A stretch of 42,499 nt of DNA, taken from the IMG/VR virus record IMGVR_UViG_3300017788_003308, positions 1-42,499 of that record. One strand, written 5' to 3'. A program made the position numbers and the translations under genes. The DNA is from a virus. Within the stretch, counting starts at the first letter, position 1, and every line of letters begins with the position of its first letter. Under the pieces are notes generated by a model. The model did no database searches and had not been told where the DNA came from. It saw only the letters and a program-made list of their open reading frames with translations. Below, piece by piece: positions 1 through 7,694 of the stretch.

Positions 1-180
1 CCTCTGACCATAGGTATTGGCGGTGGTATTAGACTGCCAGATATAATTCCAAGCTATGATTTTAGCGTAGGATTTGTGCCAGAAGCCAACATTTTCATAG
101 GCGTTACAGTAACTTATAACCCTGACCCTGTCGTTGGCCCGCCCACTCTAACCCTTTTCAATGTTACGTGGCTTTTCTGA
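1..180 (+). CDS. C-terminal fragment of an unknown protein
   Basis: An open frame runs from the first base to a TGA at 178-180 and gives about 59 residues, so the start lies outside the window. The fragment is rich in Gly, Pro and beta-branched residues (it begins PLTIGIGGGIRLPD and ends FNVTWLF), which suits a beta-rich structural protein. No family is recognised. Its G+C is clearly higher than that of the sequence after position 910, a property shared with the next gene. Confidence 0.5.
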   Translation, partial: PLTIGIGGGIRLPDIIPSYDFSVGFVPEANIFIGVTVTYNPDPVVGPPTLTLFNVTWLF

Positions 181-212
181 TCATCTTTTAAAATCTAGAC
201 GAATATAAATAT

Positions 213-908
213 ATGGACGGAATAACGCGTATGCCTTGGTGGAAGAACCGCAAGCCACGACCTACAAAGTTGAGCTACTCCCAAAACAACGAGGAAGAGG
301 TCATCCTATCCTACTTTGGGGGTAGGATTGGAAGGTTTTTGGATATAGGAGCCAATGACGGGGTTGCCCTGTCCAACACCAGAGCCCTTGCTTTGCTTGG
401 GTGGTCTGGGGTGCTGGTGGAGCCCTGTCCTGAACCTTTTGCCAAGCTGTCTTCCTTATACCCTTCGGGCTATGGTTTGGTTAATGCGGCGATTGGGGGA
501 GAGGAAGGCGAAGTGGAGTTTTATCAAAACACCAATACACTAATATCTACAGCTATTCAGGATGAAATGAATCGGTGGGGTGGCGGTCCTGGAGGAAACC
601 GGGATGGATTTAAGCCTATCAGGGTCAGAATGATGACGGTGGGTGGGTTGCTGGAAAAATACCCTGGTCCGTACGACTTTGTGTCCATAGATTGCGAGGG
701 TTCGGATATTAGAATTCTCAGCGAGCTCGTCAGCTTATTTTCTGTCAAAAATCCACAAAATCTGACCACTACCACTTTTTGCGTAGAACACAATTCTGAC
801 CCATCCAAAAAGGCTACGATTCTGTCCACCCTACCCTACCATCGGGTCATACTTTCTAACTCTGAGAATCTAATTCTTACCCCTGCTAGAACAATGAATC
901 CACAATAA
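213..908 (+). CDS. FkbM-family SAM-dependent methyltransferase
   Basis: The protein has the FkbM pattern: SYSQNNEEEVILSYF near residue 21, then the SAM-binding loop FLDIGANDG at about 42-50, the acidic strand end GVLVEPCPEPF, and a later FVSIDCEG strand. FkbM enzymes are O-methyltransferases, often acting on sugars or polyketides. At 231 residues it is a normal single-domain length. The start at 213 directly abuts a TATAAATA sequence, and a second in-frame ATG at 231 is an equally good candidate. Base composition is much more G+C-rich than the rest of the window, which suggests recent acquisition. The substrate cannot be deduced; a sugar is plausible given the glycan genes nearby. Confidence 0.85.
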   Translation: MDGITRMPWWKNRKPRPTKLSYSQNNEEEVILSYFGGRIGRFLDIGANDGVALSNTRALALLGWSGVLVEPCPEPFAKLSSLYPSGYGLVNAAIGGEEGEVEFYQNTNTLISTAIQDEMNRWGGGPGGNRDGFKPIRVRMMTVGGLLEKYPGPYDFVSIDCEGSDIRILSELVSLFSVKNPQNLTTTTFCVEHNSDPSKKATILSTLPYHRVILSNSENLILTPARTMNPQ

Positions 909-1004
909 TATCTTTTTGATAGATTCAACGTTTTACTTTCAAATCGGTCAAAACCAAACAATATAAATTGAACATAATCTCCATAGTGTAATCTATACCA
1001 AATA

Positions 1005-1538
1005 GTGAATAGAATTAAAAGATTCTTCGCTTGGTTTGGATGGAAAAGTAAACTAACATTAGTGCTTTTGATAAATGGGGCGATAGCCTATTATTCATTA
1101 AATATAGGATTCAATTTAGCAAGAACTCATAGTATATCTAAACTTCCAAACTCTTGTTTCGTTGATTCTGTAGCTTTTGCTTCTAATGCTAATTATATAT
1201 TATCTCAAGAAAATACATGGGCGCAGATTTTTGCTTTTCAATTTCATTATACAGATGAACTAAATAATGTATCAGTTATCTTTGATAAAAGTTTAATAGA
1301 GTATACGGTTTCTATACCTAAATACAGAGGACATGCAATATGCGTTTTTGAGCACAAAGGTATACTTTGGGTTTATGATAGTAATTATGGTACAATGCCA
1401 GTTGGTGTTGCTGGCAATAGAGCGGAGTATCAAATCAGAGTAACAAAATGGATTGAAGATAAATATAAAGCTATAGTTTTTAATAGTATACTAATAGATG
1501 ATGACGCAGAAAGAACTAAGGCATGGATAAAAGAATAA
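1005..1538 (+). CDS. membrane-anchored protein, possible papain-like cysteine peptidase fold
   Basis: The 177-residue protein starts at a GTG. A basic N-terminus (MNRIKRFFAWFGWKSK) is followed by a hydrophobic segment at about 17-36, which looks like a signal anchor. The rest is soluble, with Cys51 in PNSCFVDS, His110 in RGHAICVF and Asp125 in VYDSNYG. This Cys-His-Asp order and the local context are those of papain/C39/transglutaminase-type folds, and the assignment rests on pattern alone. The end overlaps the next ORF by 16 nt, so the three genes from 1005 to 1959 look co-translated. A role in lysis or envelope processing is possible but not shown. Confidence 0.55.
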   Translation: MNRIKRFFAWFGWKSKLTLVLLINGAIAYYSLNIGFNLARTHSISKLPNSCFVDSVAFASNANYILSQENTWAQIFAFQFHYTDELNNVSVIFDKSLIEYTVSIPKYRGHAICVFEHKGILWVYDSNYGTMPVGVAGNRAEYQIRVTKWIEDKYKAIVFNSILIDDDAERTKAWIKE

Positions 1539-1708
1539 CCAAACTAATTAGAGACGTTAAATTAATAGCACCGTCTTGCAATAATACAGAACAATTTATA
1601 GCTGAATTTTGGAAATATCATAAAAGAAAAAACTTCAAAAGAAACATCTTCTGGTTTTCACTTTTAGCTGTAATCTTCTTTATATGTTGGACTTTATCAA
1701 AAAATTAA
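1523..1708 (+). CDS. small protein with one C-terminal membrane segment
   Basis: A 61-residue protein, soluble and basic at first, then a hydrophobic run (about 42-57, FWFSLLAVIFFICW) at the C-terminus. It overlaps the upstream gene by 16 nt and the downstream gene by 25 nt. No family is recognised. Together with its two neighbours it forms a compact set of membrane proteins, the kind of arrangement seen in phage lysis cassettes, but no holin or spanin motif is diagnostic here. Confidence 0.5.
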   Translation: MDKRITKLIRDVKLIAPSCNNTEQFIAEFWKYHKRKNFKRNIFWFSLLAVIFFICWTLSKN

Positions 1709-1959
1709 AGGACTGGTGGAATGGACTTGAGCATTACGAGAAGTTCTTTTTTATTGTTTTTATTCCAGCTATTTTGTTTACAATTTACGGAATCAGCGAT
1801 CTTTACATTAATCATTTTAATCTTCTTACTAAAGAGCACCATATGGGATTTTTTCTTAGGTTCTTTTTTCCGATCTCTCTAGCTCTTTTAGTTACTAGTT
1901 TAGAGCGCAGAAGAAGAAATAAGCTAGTTAAAGATATTAAAGATTATTTGGATAAATAA
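1684..1959 (+). CDS. small protein with two membrane segments (holin-like topology)
   Basis: A 91-residue protein that starts inside the end of the previous gene. It has two hydrophobic segments, about 21-40 (FFFIVFIPAILFTIYG) and about 55-70 (FFLRFFFPISLALLV), separated by a short polar loop, then a strongly basic stretch ERRRRNK and a charged tail. This topology and size are compatible with a holin but also with many unrelated small membrane proteins. No enzymatic motif is present. Confidence 0.5.
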   Translation: MLDFIKKLKDWWNGLEHYEKFFFIVFIPAILFTIYGISDLYINHFNLLTKEHHMGFFLRFFFPISLALLVTSLERRRRNKLVKDIKDYLDK

Positions 1960-1982
1960 ATATATTGAGTGTAATTAATATT

Positions 1983-2255
1983 ATGGAAAAATTTGCAATA
2001 AATGATAAAATATTATTTAAGATGGCAGGCAACCCCATAATAAGTAGAGACGACGTCGTGAGGCCAGAAGTCCTTGCAGAAGGAAAAATTTTTGAAGTTT
2101 TGCCATATGGCGAATACGGAATAGAATTACTGACAGCCTTACCCCCTCAAGAGCAAGGAGTCTGCCTAAATGAATATCTTCCACCTTGTCCAGGAATTGC
2201 TGCCGGAACTAAAATAAAAATACGAGAAGAAAAAATTTTAGAAAAAATAATATAA
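1983..2255 (+). CDS. hypothetical protein
   Basis: The frame could open at a TTG at 1965, but the ATG at 1983 gives a more natural start (MEKFAINDKILF) and a 90-residue product. It has no membrane segment. The sequence mixes short hydrophobic strands with Pro/Gly turns (FEVLPYGEYGIELL), which suggests a small beta-barrel such as an SH3-like fold. No family is recognised. Confidence 0.55.
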   Translation: MEKFAINDKILFKMAGNPIISRDDVVRPEVLAEGKIFEVLPYGEYGIELLTALPPQEQGVCLNEYLPPCPGIAAGTKIKIREEKILEKII

Positions 2256-2273
2256 TATTAATATATTATATTA
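2248..2273 (+). promoter_or_regulatory. AT-only promoter-like element before the 2OG oxygenase gene
   Basis: The bases before the ATG at 2274 are entirely A/T, with TATATTAT at 2262-2269 (4 nt before the start) and a further TATAAT at 2251-2256 overlapping the previous stop codon. There is no Shine-Dalgarno sequence. It resembles the TATATAAT elements found before genes in the glycan block, but is one base off and closer to the ATG. Confidence 0.35.
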
Positions 2274-3200
2274 ATGATAGACGAAGGCTTCATCAATGTA
2301 CTAAAATCTCACCCTTATATATCAAAAGATGTAAAAGTAAAAGCATTTAAAAATCCATATAATATATTAATTTTAGATGATTTATTCAAAGAAGATATAG
2401 AGGATCAAATATCTATAAAATTCTATAAACTCATAAGTAGGGTCAAAAAACCTCACGGAGAAGTAGGAGAAAAGTCTGGATTAATTTACAACGCATGGAT
2501 ATATGGCATGAATGAAGAAGACTGCACGGAAGGATACGACTTTTTTGTATCAAAAGAATGGAGAAGCTATGTAGAAAAAACTTTTGGTTTAAATTTTAAT
2601 CAACATGTAGCTTATAGCGTTCATTACCATTTAGGAAGTAAATTTAAAAAATCAGAATCTGGATGGGCCCACTCAGATTCAGCTTACTGCACCGCAATAG
2701 ATGACCCAAATAAAGAATGGAAAATACCAGGAAGAGAAACTGAATATGCAGATGATAACGAACAGAAGGAAGGCTCAAAAACGACCAAAATAGCAAGGGC
2801 CGTAGCAGTGCTTTATTATTTTAATAATAAGAAAAAATTTGGCTTAGATGATGGTGGAGGAACAGAAATTTTTGGAAAAGATAGAGAAGCGCCCTTATTT
2901 GAAGTAGAGCCTAAAAATAATAGAGCGCTAGTATTCGAAATAAATCCCTTTTCGTATCACGGTTTTAAAGGCGCAAACTTTAATAGAAGCGCAATAGTGC
3001 ATTGGTTTCACTCAAGTCCGCCAGAATGGGTTCACAGAAATATAGATCTGCTCAAAGAAAAAATGAAACTTATGCCCACGGCTAGTATAGTCGATAGATG
3101 GAAAAAAGACAAATTGTGGAGGCTAGATAATCATCCGGATTATAAAAAATTTTTTAATAAATCTTACGAAGATTTACTAAAAGAAATAGAAGGCAAATAA
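2274..3200 (+). CDS. 2-oxoglutarate/Fe(II)-dependent dioxygenase
   Basis: The 308-residue protein carries the double-stranded beta-helix signature: H133 and D135 in GWAHSDSAYC as the HxD pair, H229 in PFSYHGFKG as the distal His, and R238 in NRSAIVHW as the likely 2OG-binding Arg. The glycine-rich segment LDDGGGTEIFG before the distal His is also typical. Enzymes of this kind hydroxylate proteins, nucleobases or small molecules. It is followed after 2 nt by two further oxygenase-like genes, so the three probably form one operon. The substrate is unknown. Confidence 0.8.
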   Translation: MIDEGFINVLKSHPYISKDVKVKAFKNPYNILILDDLFKEDIEDQISIKFYKLISRVKKPHGEVGEKSGLIYNAWIYGMNEEDCTEGYDFFVSKEWRSYVEKTFGLNFNQHVAYSVHYHLGSKFKKSESGWAHSDSAYCTAIDDPNKEWKIPGRETEYADDNEQKEGSKTTKIARAVAVLYYFNNKKKFGLDDGGGTEIFGKDREAPLFEVEPKNNRALVFEINPFSYHGFKGANFNRSAIVHWFHSSPPEWVHRNIDLLKEKMKLMPTASIVDRWKKDKLWRLDNHPDYKKFFNKSYEDLLKEIEGK

Positions 3201-3202
3201 AC

Positions 3203-3931
3203 ATGAGCTCTCAAAGAGATACAATTATTGTTGAAAACTTCTACGATAGAGTAGATCTGGTCAGGGCTTTCGCTATAAATCAATTAACTAATAATTATTA
3301 CGACGCCTATCCAAGAGAGGAAAAACCCATATGGATTACAAGCAAATGGAGATCTGCAAAAAAATGTCCATTTAAATCATCTAAAGATTTAATACAAAAA
3401 CTAGAATTTTATACAGGAGAAAAAATTAATATCGATCAATGGAACGCAGATTTTCCGGAAGGCTGGCCAATATACGAAGATCATCCAAGATATAAAGAAT
3501 ACGAAAAACTTGCTTACGAAGGAAAGATTAGTTGTAAATGGAACTGCGCTTTTCATTTAAAGCTTAAGGTAAATCAAAAAACAGAAAAAACTAGCGTACA
3601 TACTCACGCCGGAAAACTTTGGGAAGATGTTACAGAATATGGATGGGCTGGAATAATTTATTTAAATCCGGGCATACATGAAGATGGCGGAATGTATACA
3701 TGGCGCAATAAGCTGGGAGATGATTCCAGGTATATGACACCGGCAGAAGAATGGCAAAGAGAAGATGTATACGCTCCAATATTTAATAGATTAATTTTAA
3801 TTAGAGGTAAAAAACCTCATAGCGGAGCAGATGGAATCTGTCCAGATCCTGAAATGGGCAGGCTCTTTCAAACTTTTTTCTTCAGAACTCAGCCAGCTTT
3901 TACAAGTCCAGTAAAAATATTTAATGAATAA
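3203..3931 (+). CDS. DUF6445-like putative 2OG oxygenase-fold protein, copy 1
   Basis: A 242-residue protein with the order H133-T-H135 (SVHTHAG), a strand GWAGIIYLNP, the GGMYTWRNK loop, H206 in GKKPHSGADG and R220 in GRLFQTFFFRT. This is the metal- and 2OG-binding layout of the DSBH fold, and the whole pattern fits the DUF6445 type of phage and bacterial proteins (family name from memory). It is 3 nt from the next gene, a clear paralogue. An HxH rather than HxD pair is used, so activity should not be assumed. Confidence 0.65.
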   Translation: MSSQRDTIIVENFYDRVDLVRAFAINQLTNNYYDAYPREEKPIWITSKWRSAKKCPFKSSKDLIQKLEFYTGEKINIDQWNADFPEGWPIYEDHPRYKEYEKLAYEGKISCKWNCAFHLKLKVNQKTEKTSVHTHAGKLWEDVTEYGWAGIIYLNPGIHEDGGMYTWRNKLGDDSRYMTPAEEWQREDVYAPIFNRLILIRGKKPHSGADGICPDPEMGRLFQTFFFRTQPAFTSPVKIFNE

Positions 3932-3934
3932 AAA

Positions 3935-4675
3935 ATGAAAAGAGATATTATTACAGTAGATAATTTTTATAAAAACCCTGATGTAATTAGAAAATACGCA
4001 GTGGATAGATTAAAAGATAAATCTTATAGCCCATTCACCGCAGCAGCGCTTCAGACTCCAGGGCACAAAAGCGTTTGGAAAACAACATGCTTTCAAGAAG
4101 CAAAAGATTGCCCATTTAAATCATCGGAGGAACTTATAAGCAAACTTCAATTAATAGTCAATGAGGAGATTGATTTAGGAGCTTGGAATGCTACTTACCC
4201 AACTGACGAAAAAGGAACTACCCTCACAGATAACAATGACTGTGTTCAGGGCATGAAAGATGGTAAATATTCCTCGAAGTGGAATTGTTGTTTCCACTGG
4301 AAAGCTCACCAAGGGCATGCTCTTGGTCATGGAGTCCATACGCATAGCAATAATGATGGTTGGAGCAATGTTGGGGACAATGGATGGGCAGGTTTAATAT
4401 ATTTAAATCCTCGTGCGCCAATAGATAGTGGTTTAAACCTTTTTAGAAATAAACTAGGAAGAGACCACAGGTATATGACGCCGAAAGAAGAATGGCAGTT
4501 AGAAGATTCTTTCGGGGCAATTTATAATAGACTTATCTTATGCAGAGGAAAGAAGCCTCATTGTGGAGCAGACGGATTCCATGAGTCTATAGAAGTAGGA
4601 AGAATATTTCAGACATTCTTTTTTAGAACAAAAAATAATCAACCGCAAGAATGTGATTCAGTTAAAATATTTTAA
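3935..4675 (+). CDS. DUF6445-like putative 2OG oxygenase-fold protein, copy 2
   Basis: This 246-residue protein is a tandem paralogue of the preceding gene. They share the start (DxIxVxNFY), CPFKSS near residue 60, SxKWNCxFH, VHTH, GWAGxIYLNP, RYMTPxEEWQ, GKKPHxGADG and GRxFQTFFFRT. The region before VHTH differs most: here it is His-rich (HWKAHQGHALGHG). The ATG is 3 nt after the previous stop, and the stop overlaps the following ATG in TAATG. The duplication is old, because only the core motifs are conserved. Confidence 0.65.
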   Translation: MKRDIITVDNFYKNPDVIRKYAVDRLKDKSYSPFTAAALQTPGHKSVWKTTCFQEAKDCPFKSSEELISKLQLIVNEEIDLGAWNATYPTDEKGTTLTDNNDCVQGMKDGKYSSKWNCCFHWKAHQGHALGHGVHTHSNNDGWSNVGDNGWAGLIYLNPRAPIDSGLNLFRNKLGRDHRYMTPKEEWQLEDSFGAIYNRLILCRGKKPHCGADGFHESIEVGRIFQTFFFRTKNNQPQECDSVKIF

Positions 4676-5262
4676 TGAAATTTTTAATACTTGGCGGTAC
4701 ACAAATGCTTGGAAGAGCTTTTGTAGAAGATTTAAAGCAAAAATATCAAAATATTACCCTGGCAAACAGAAATATAACTAATCCATTTTTGTTTTGTGAT
4801 TTAAAAAAAATTATCATAGATCGCAATAAAATAGAAACATGTTCGAGACTAGGAAAAGAGAAGTACGATTTAACGATAGATTTTTCATGTTATAATGTAG
4901 AACAATTTAAAAATGTTTATAATAATTTAAAAACAGACAAATATATTTATATTTCAACAATGTCTGTTCTAAATATAGATCAAGAAAGTAAAGAGTATGA
5001 CTATGCATTAAATAAACTTTTAGTTGAAGAATATATAAAAAAAAATTTAAAAAAGTGTTTAATTATTAGACCATGCGCAGTTTACGGAGAATACGATTAT
5101 ACGGATAGGTTTTATAAAAAAGATAATATATTTTTTTGGAAGGATACATTAGAGAAAGCAACAGCGGGATGCGTTTCTGTTGAAACATTTGTTGACTTTT
5201 TAAATAAAAATTTACCAATTAACTCTGATTTAAATGATATAAAGACGTTAAATGTCATATGA
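4675..5262 (+). CDS. short NAD-dependent epimerase/dehydratase-like (SDR) protein
   Basis: The N-terminus MKFLILGGTQMLGRAF is a Rossmann dinucleotide-binding motif of extended SDR sugar epimerases. IYISTMSV followed by YDYALNK provides the Ser and YxxxK catalytic elements, and IIRPCAVYGE is the conserved strand after them. At 195 residues it is about 100 shorter than usual, so the C-terminal substrate-binding part is reduced. It opens the glycan block and overlaps the next gene by 4 nt. It could supply the reductase or epimerase step for a nucleotide sugar, which is inference. Confidence 0.7.
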   Translation: MKFLILGGTQMLGRAFVEDLKQKYQNITLANRNITNPFLFCDLKKIIIDRNKIETCSRLGKEKYDLTIDFSCYNVEQFKNVYNNLKTDKYIYISTMSVLNIDQESKEYDYALNKLLVEEYIKKNLKKCLIIRPCAVYGEYDYTDRFYKKDNIFFWKDTLEKATAGCVSVETFVDFLNKNLPINSDLNDIKTLNVI

Positions 5263-6086
5263 AAAAATATGATTTATGTATACCAGTAATAAAATCAGGA
5301 TGCAAATATAGAAAATTAGCTTTAGATTATATTAAGGAATATTATTCTGAATATTTCAATATAATTGCACCAGAAATAGAAGAATATAACCCTAGTAAAG
5401 CTAGAAATCTAGCCGTAAATACAAGCACGAATGATATAGTAATACTATTTGATGGTGATTTTTTAATTGATAAAGAATATATATATGAATCGATAGAATA
5501 TGCGAAAAAATACGATATACTTGTAAGACCTTTTGGAAGATTAATATGGTTAAACAGATCTACTTCAGAAGATTTATACATGTCAAAATATAAACCGTCT
5601 TTCTGTAATGAAATAAACAAAAGCCAACTTGAGGCGCCATTTATATCATATGCCCCAGGGTTTAGTATGGTTAGTCAAAAATGCAGAGATCTTATATTAA
5701 AAAATCCAGAATATAAACGAAAAGTAACATGGGGAGCAGCTTATATTTTAAGCAAAAAACTATTTATTGAATTAAAAGGATTTGACGAAAGAATAAAAAA
5801 ATATGGATGGGAAGACCTCGCGTTTTGCAGAAAGATTGAATTAATGAATATAAAAACTAAAATATTATATTCAGACGCACATCATCTTCACCACACAAGG
5901 TCTATGGATCTTGATCATAGTATAATTGGTTCGGAAGCCGAGATAATAAAGCACGAATACTATAATGATAATTTAAAAATCTTAAGCGAAGCCCCGTATA
6001 ATCTTGAAATAATATACGACAATCAAACTAAAGACCTCAAATATATAGAGTTACCAAAAATCTTATTATTTGATTCTCTCTTTTAA
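5259..6086 (+). CDS. glycosyltransferase, GT-A fold (GT2/GT7-like)
   Basis: A 275-residue protein with YNPSKARNLAVNTST, then the metal-binding DxD in VILFDGDFLID, and the acceptor-side motif GWEDLAFCRKI after GFDERIKK. The last is the GT7 C-terminal type motif found in galactosyl- and polypeptide GalNAc-transferases. The start codon overlaps the stop of the SDR gene. The nucleotide sugar used cannot be told from sequence. Confidence 0.8.
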   Translation: MKKYDLCIPVIKSGCKYRKLALDYIKEYYSEYFNIIAPEIEEYNPSKARNLAVNTSTNDIVILFDGDFLIDKEYIYESIEYAKKYDILVRPFGRLIWLNRSTSEDLYMSKYKPSFCNEINKSQLEAPFISYAPGFSMVSQKCRDLILKNPEYKRKVTWGAAYILSKKLFIELKGFDERIKKYGWEDLAFCRKIELMNIKTKILYSDAHHLHHTRSMDLDHSIIGSEAEIIKHEYYNDNLKILSEAPYNLEIIYDNQTKDLKYIELPKILLFDSLF

Positions 6087-6192
6087 GTAAAGAACATAAA
6101 GCAACACAACAGCGCATAATAGCCAAGAAGTTAATGTCATATAAAAGTATTACACTTAGCGCCAAGATTTGAACTTGACGCCAAGATTATTA
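6087..6192. other. convergent intergenic region with a CGCCAAGATT direct repeat
   Basis: This stretch lies between two genes that end facing each other and has no ORF. It contains CGCCAAGATT twice, at 6160-6169 and 6179-6188, a 19-bp period or about two helical turns. No strong stem followed by a T-run is seen, so a classical terminator is not supported. Confidence 0.5.
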
Positions 6193-6549
6193 TTAGTCTA
6201 TTTTAATTTTATTTAGTAGTTTTTTATTTTCTTTACCGAAGGTAATTGTTAGCAAACCATCTTCATGCTTTGCCTTTACCTCAGAAAGATCTACTTTTCT
6301 AGGCAAGTAAAAAGATTTTTCATATTTTACTTTGCCTTCTTTTCTAGTTGCCTTAATTGTTAGATATTCTTGATTTGTAGTAATATCAATATTCTCCTTC
6401 TTAAATCCTGCAAGAGGAATTTCAAGAGAATACTGATCATTTTCTAAAACAAAGTCAGAATATCCCCTATCATAATTAAATATAGAATCATTAAATATAT
6501 TTTCAAATATATCTAATGGTCTATGTCCATTTCTTAATGTTAATAGCAT
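6193..6549 (-). CDS. hsp20: small heat-shock protein, Hsp20/alpha-crystallin family
   Basis: The 118-residue protein is an almost pure alpha-crystallin domain: YSLEIPLAGFKKENIDI, then YLTIKATRKEG, KSFYLPRKVDLSEVKAKHEDGLLTI (residues about 78-102 include the conserved GLL turn). Such chaperones hold unfolding proteins, and hsp20 genes are common in T4-like cyanophages. It is on the minus strand with its own promoter and a strong Shine-Dalgarno AAAGGAGG 9 nt before the ATG, unlike the leaderless replication genes. It is probably regulated separately from its neighbours. Confidence 0.92.
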   Translation of the reverse strand: MLLTLRNGHRPLDIFENIFNDSIFNYDRGYSDFVLENDQYSLEIPLAGFKKENIDITTNQEYLTIKATRKEGKVKYEKSFYLPRKVDLSEVKAKHEDGLLTITFGKENKKLLNKIKID

Positions 6550-6558
6550 ATTTTTATG

Positions 6559-6596
6559 CCTCCTTTGTTTATATTTATATGCAAGATCTATGCCAA
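6559..6596 (-). promoter_or_regulatory. sigma70-type promoter and Shine-Dalgarno of hsp20
   Basis: Reading the minus strand: TTGGCA at 6596-6591, a 17-bp spacer, TATAAA at 6573-6568, and the ribosome-binding sequence AAAGGAGG at 6566-6559, 9 nt before the ATG at 6549. Transcription would start about 11 nt upstream of the ATG, leaving a very short leader that contains the core of the Shine-Dalgarno. Confidence 0.6.
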
Positions 6597-6599
6597 GTT

Positions 6600-6684
6600 T
6601 CTACAGAGACAAAATAGTAATATAGAGACAAAATAGCACAATATAAAATTTAATAGTATTGACAAAATGACTCATCTCTACAGA
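6600..6684. repeat. cluster of short direct repeats between hsp20 and the 6712 gene
   Basis: AGAGACAAAATAG occurs at 6605-6617 and 6624-6636 with a 19-bp period. A shorter GACAAAAT recurs at 6661, where it overlaps a TTGACA. TCTACAGA occurs at 6600-6607 and 6677-6684. The cluster lies between two divergent genes, so it may be an operator or iteron-type protein-binding region. Confidence 0.5.
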
Positions 6685-6688
6685 TAAA
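6659..6688 (+). promoter_or_regulatory. possible sigma70-type promoter for the 6712 gene
   Basis: TTGACA at 6659-6664 is a perfect -35. The best -10 is GATAAA at 6683-6688 with an 18-bp spacer, which is only a partial match. The ATG at 6712 is 23 nt beyond, with no Shine-Dalgarno. This promoter is less convincing than those in the replication module. Confidence 0.35.
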
Positions 6689-6711
6689 TATTTTATGTGT
6701 ATATATATTAT

Positions 6712-7692
6712 ATGCCTATTCCTAATCCTAAAAAGAAAGAAAAAGAGAGCGATTATATGGGTCGCTGTATGCCAGCAATAAAAGAAGAGTTTACAAGTCA
6801 GGATCAAAGAGTAGCCGTTTGCTTGACTACCTTTAGAAAAGGCAAAGAGAAAAAGGCAAAAGCTATGGAAATTGATTCTTCTCAGATTAAAGCTCAAAAA
6901 GAAAAAAAGAAGGCTCCACTAAATAAACCATTTAGACTTCCATCTGGAAGCAAAAAGAAATTTGGCGTTTATGTAAAAAACGATAAAGGCAATATCGTAA
7001 TGGTTAAATTTGGTGATCCAAACATGTCTATTAAAAGAGATAATCCAGAAAGGCGCAAAGCTTATAGATCTCGCCATGGTTGCGATAATCCTGGTCCAAA
7101 GTATAAAGCAAATTATTGGAGCTGTAAAATGTGGAGCGCAAAACCAGTTAGCAAGATAACCGGAAGCGAAGAAGAGATAACTTTAGAAGCAGAAATTCAA
7201 GCTAAAGGCAAAGGCCTTTGGTATAATATTCAACAAAAGAAAAAAAGAATGGGCAAAAATTATCGCCCAGCTAAACCAGGATCGCCAGATCGCCCAAGTC
7301 AAGAAGCTCTTAAAAAAGCTCAAGGGTCGGATTATGAAAATGAAAATTATGAATGGGATGGTGAAACAGAATTTGATCAAAATGAACTTCTAAAAATGGA
7401 CGCCTCATTAGCTCAAGTAGAAGAAGTAGAAGAAGAGGACGCCGAAGTAAAAGCATCTACAATGTTTGAAGTTGGTGATAAAATAAGAAATATTAATGGT
7501 AGTTGTAGGCACTATGGCAGCGAAGGAATTGTTAAAGAAATCTTAGATCTCAGTATTCGTGTCGAAGGTCAATCTCAAGGGATTCTAGAAGATATAGGAT
7601 ATGCAGTAGTTTATGAATGTACAAACGAGGGAATCACTTGGAAAAAAGGTGATCTTTTAGGCAAAACAGAAATACAACTCAAAAAGATCTAA
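6712..7692 (+). CDS. conserved phage protein with FGDP...RHxCDNPGP...YWSC motif
   Basis: The natural start is the ATG at 6712 (MPIPNPKKKEKES), five codons inside the longest frame. Residue order: an N-terminal piece YMGRCMPAI...QRVAVCL that recurs in phage proteins, a Lys-rich linker, then VMVKFGDPNMSIKRDNPERR followed by RHGCDNPGPKYKANYWSC, a combination I recall from phage head-associated or internal proteins (DUF5872-like, not certain). An acidic stretch (VEEVEEEDAE) and an SH3/KOW-like segment FEVGDKIRN...GSEGIVKEI end the protein. No enzymatic role is claimed. The stop is 2 nt before the DUF192 gene. Confidence 0.65.
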   Translation: MPIPNPKKKEKESDYMGRCMPAIKEEFTSQDQRVAVCLTTFRKGKEKKAKAMEIDSSQIKAQKEKKKAPLNKPFRLPSGSKKKFGVYVKNDKGNIVMVKFGDPNMSIKRDNPERRKAYRSRHGCDNPGPKYKANYWSCKMWSAKPVSKITGSEEEITLEAEIQAKGKGLWYNIQQKKKRMGKNYRPAKPGSPDRPSQEALKKAQGSDYENENYEWDGETEFDQNELLKMDASLAQVEEVEEEDAEVKASTMFEVGDKIRNINGSCRHYGSEGIVKEILDLSIRVEGQSQGILEDIGYAVVYECTNEGITWKKGDLLGKTEIQLKKI

Positions 7693-7694
7693 TT

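Noticed and set aside
204-211. TATAAATA directly before the FkbM start, identical to the T4 late promoter core
   Set aside because: It is a single copy, only 1 nt from the 213 ATG, in a region of different composition. It fits a promoter only if translation starts at 231, so it was not annotated.
557-829. Long minus-strand ORF opposite the FkbM gene
   Set aside because: It is fully antisense to a clear methyltransferase, has no family features and arises from the composition of the coding strand. The same holds for other antisense frames in the window, such as 27123-27395 and 40804-41037.
6148-6158. TATTACACTTA occurs both here and at 39164-39174
   Set aside because: An 11-base match of A/T-rich sequence in 42 kb of AT-rich DNA is weak, and the contexts differ (convergent 3' ends versus divergent 5' ends).
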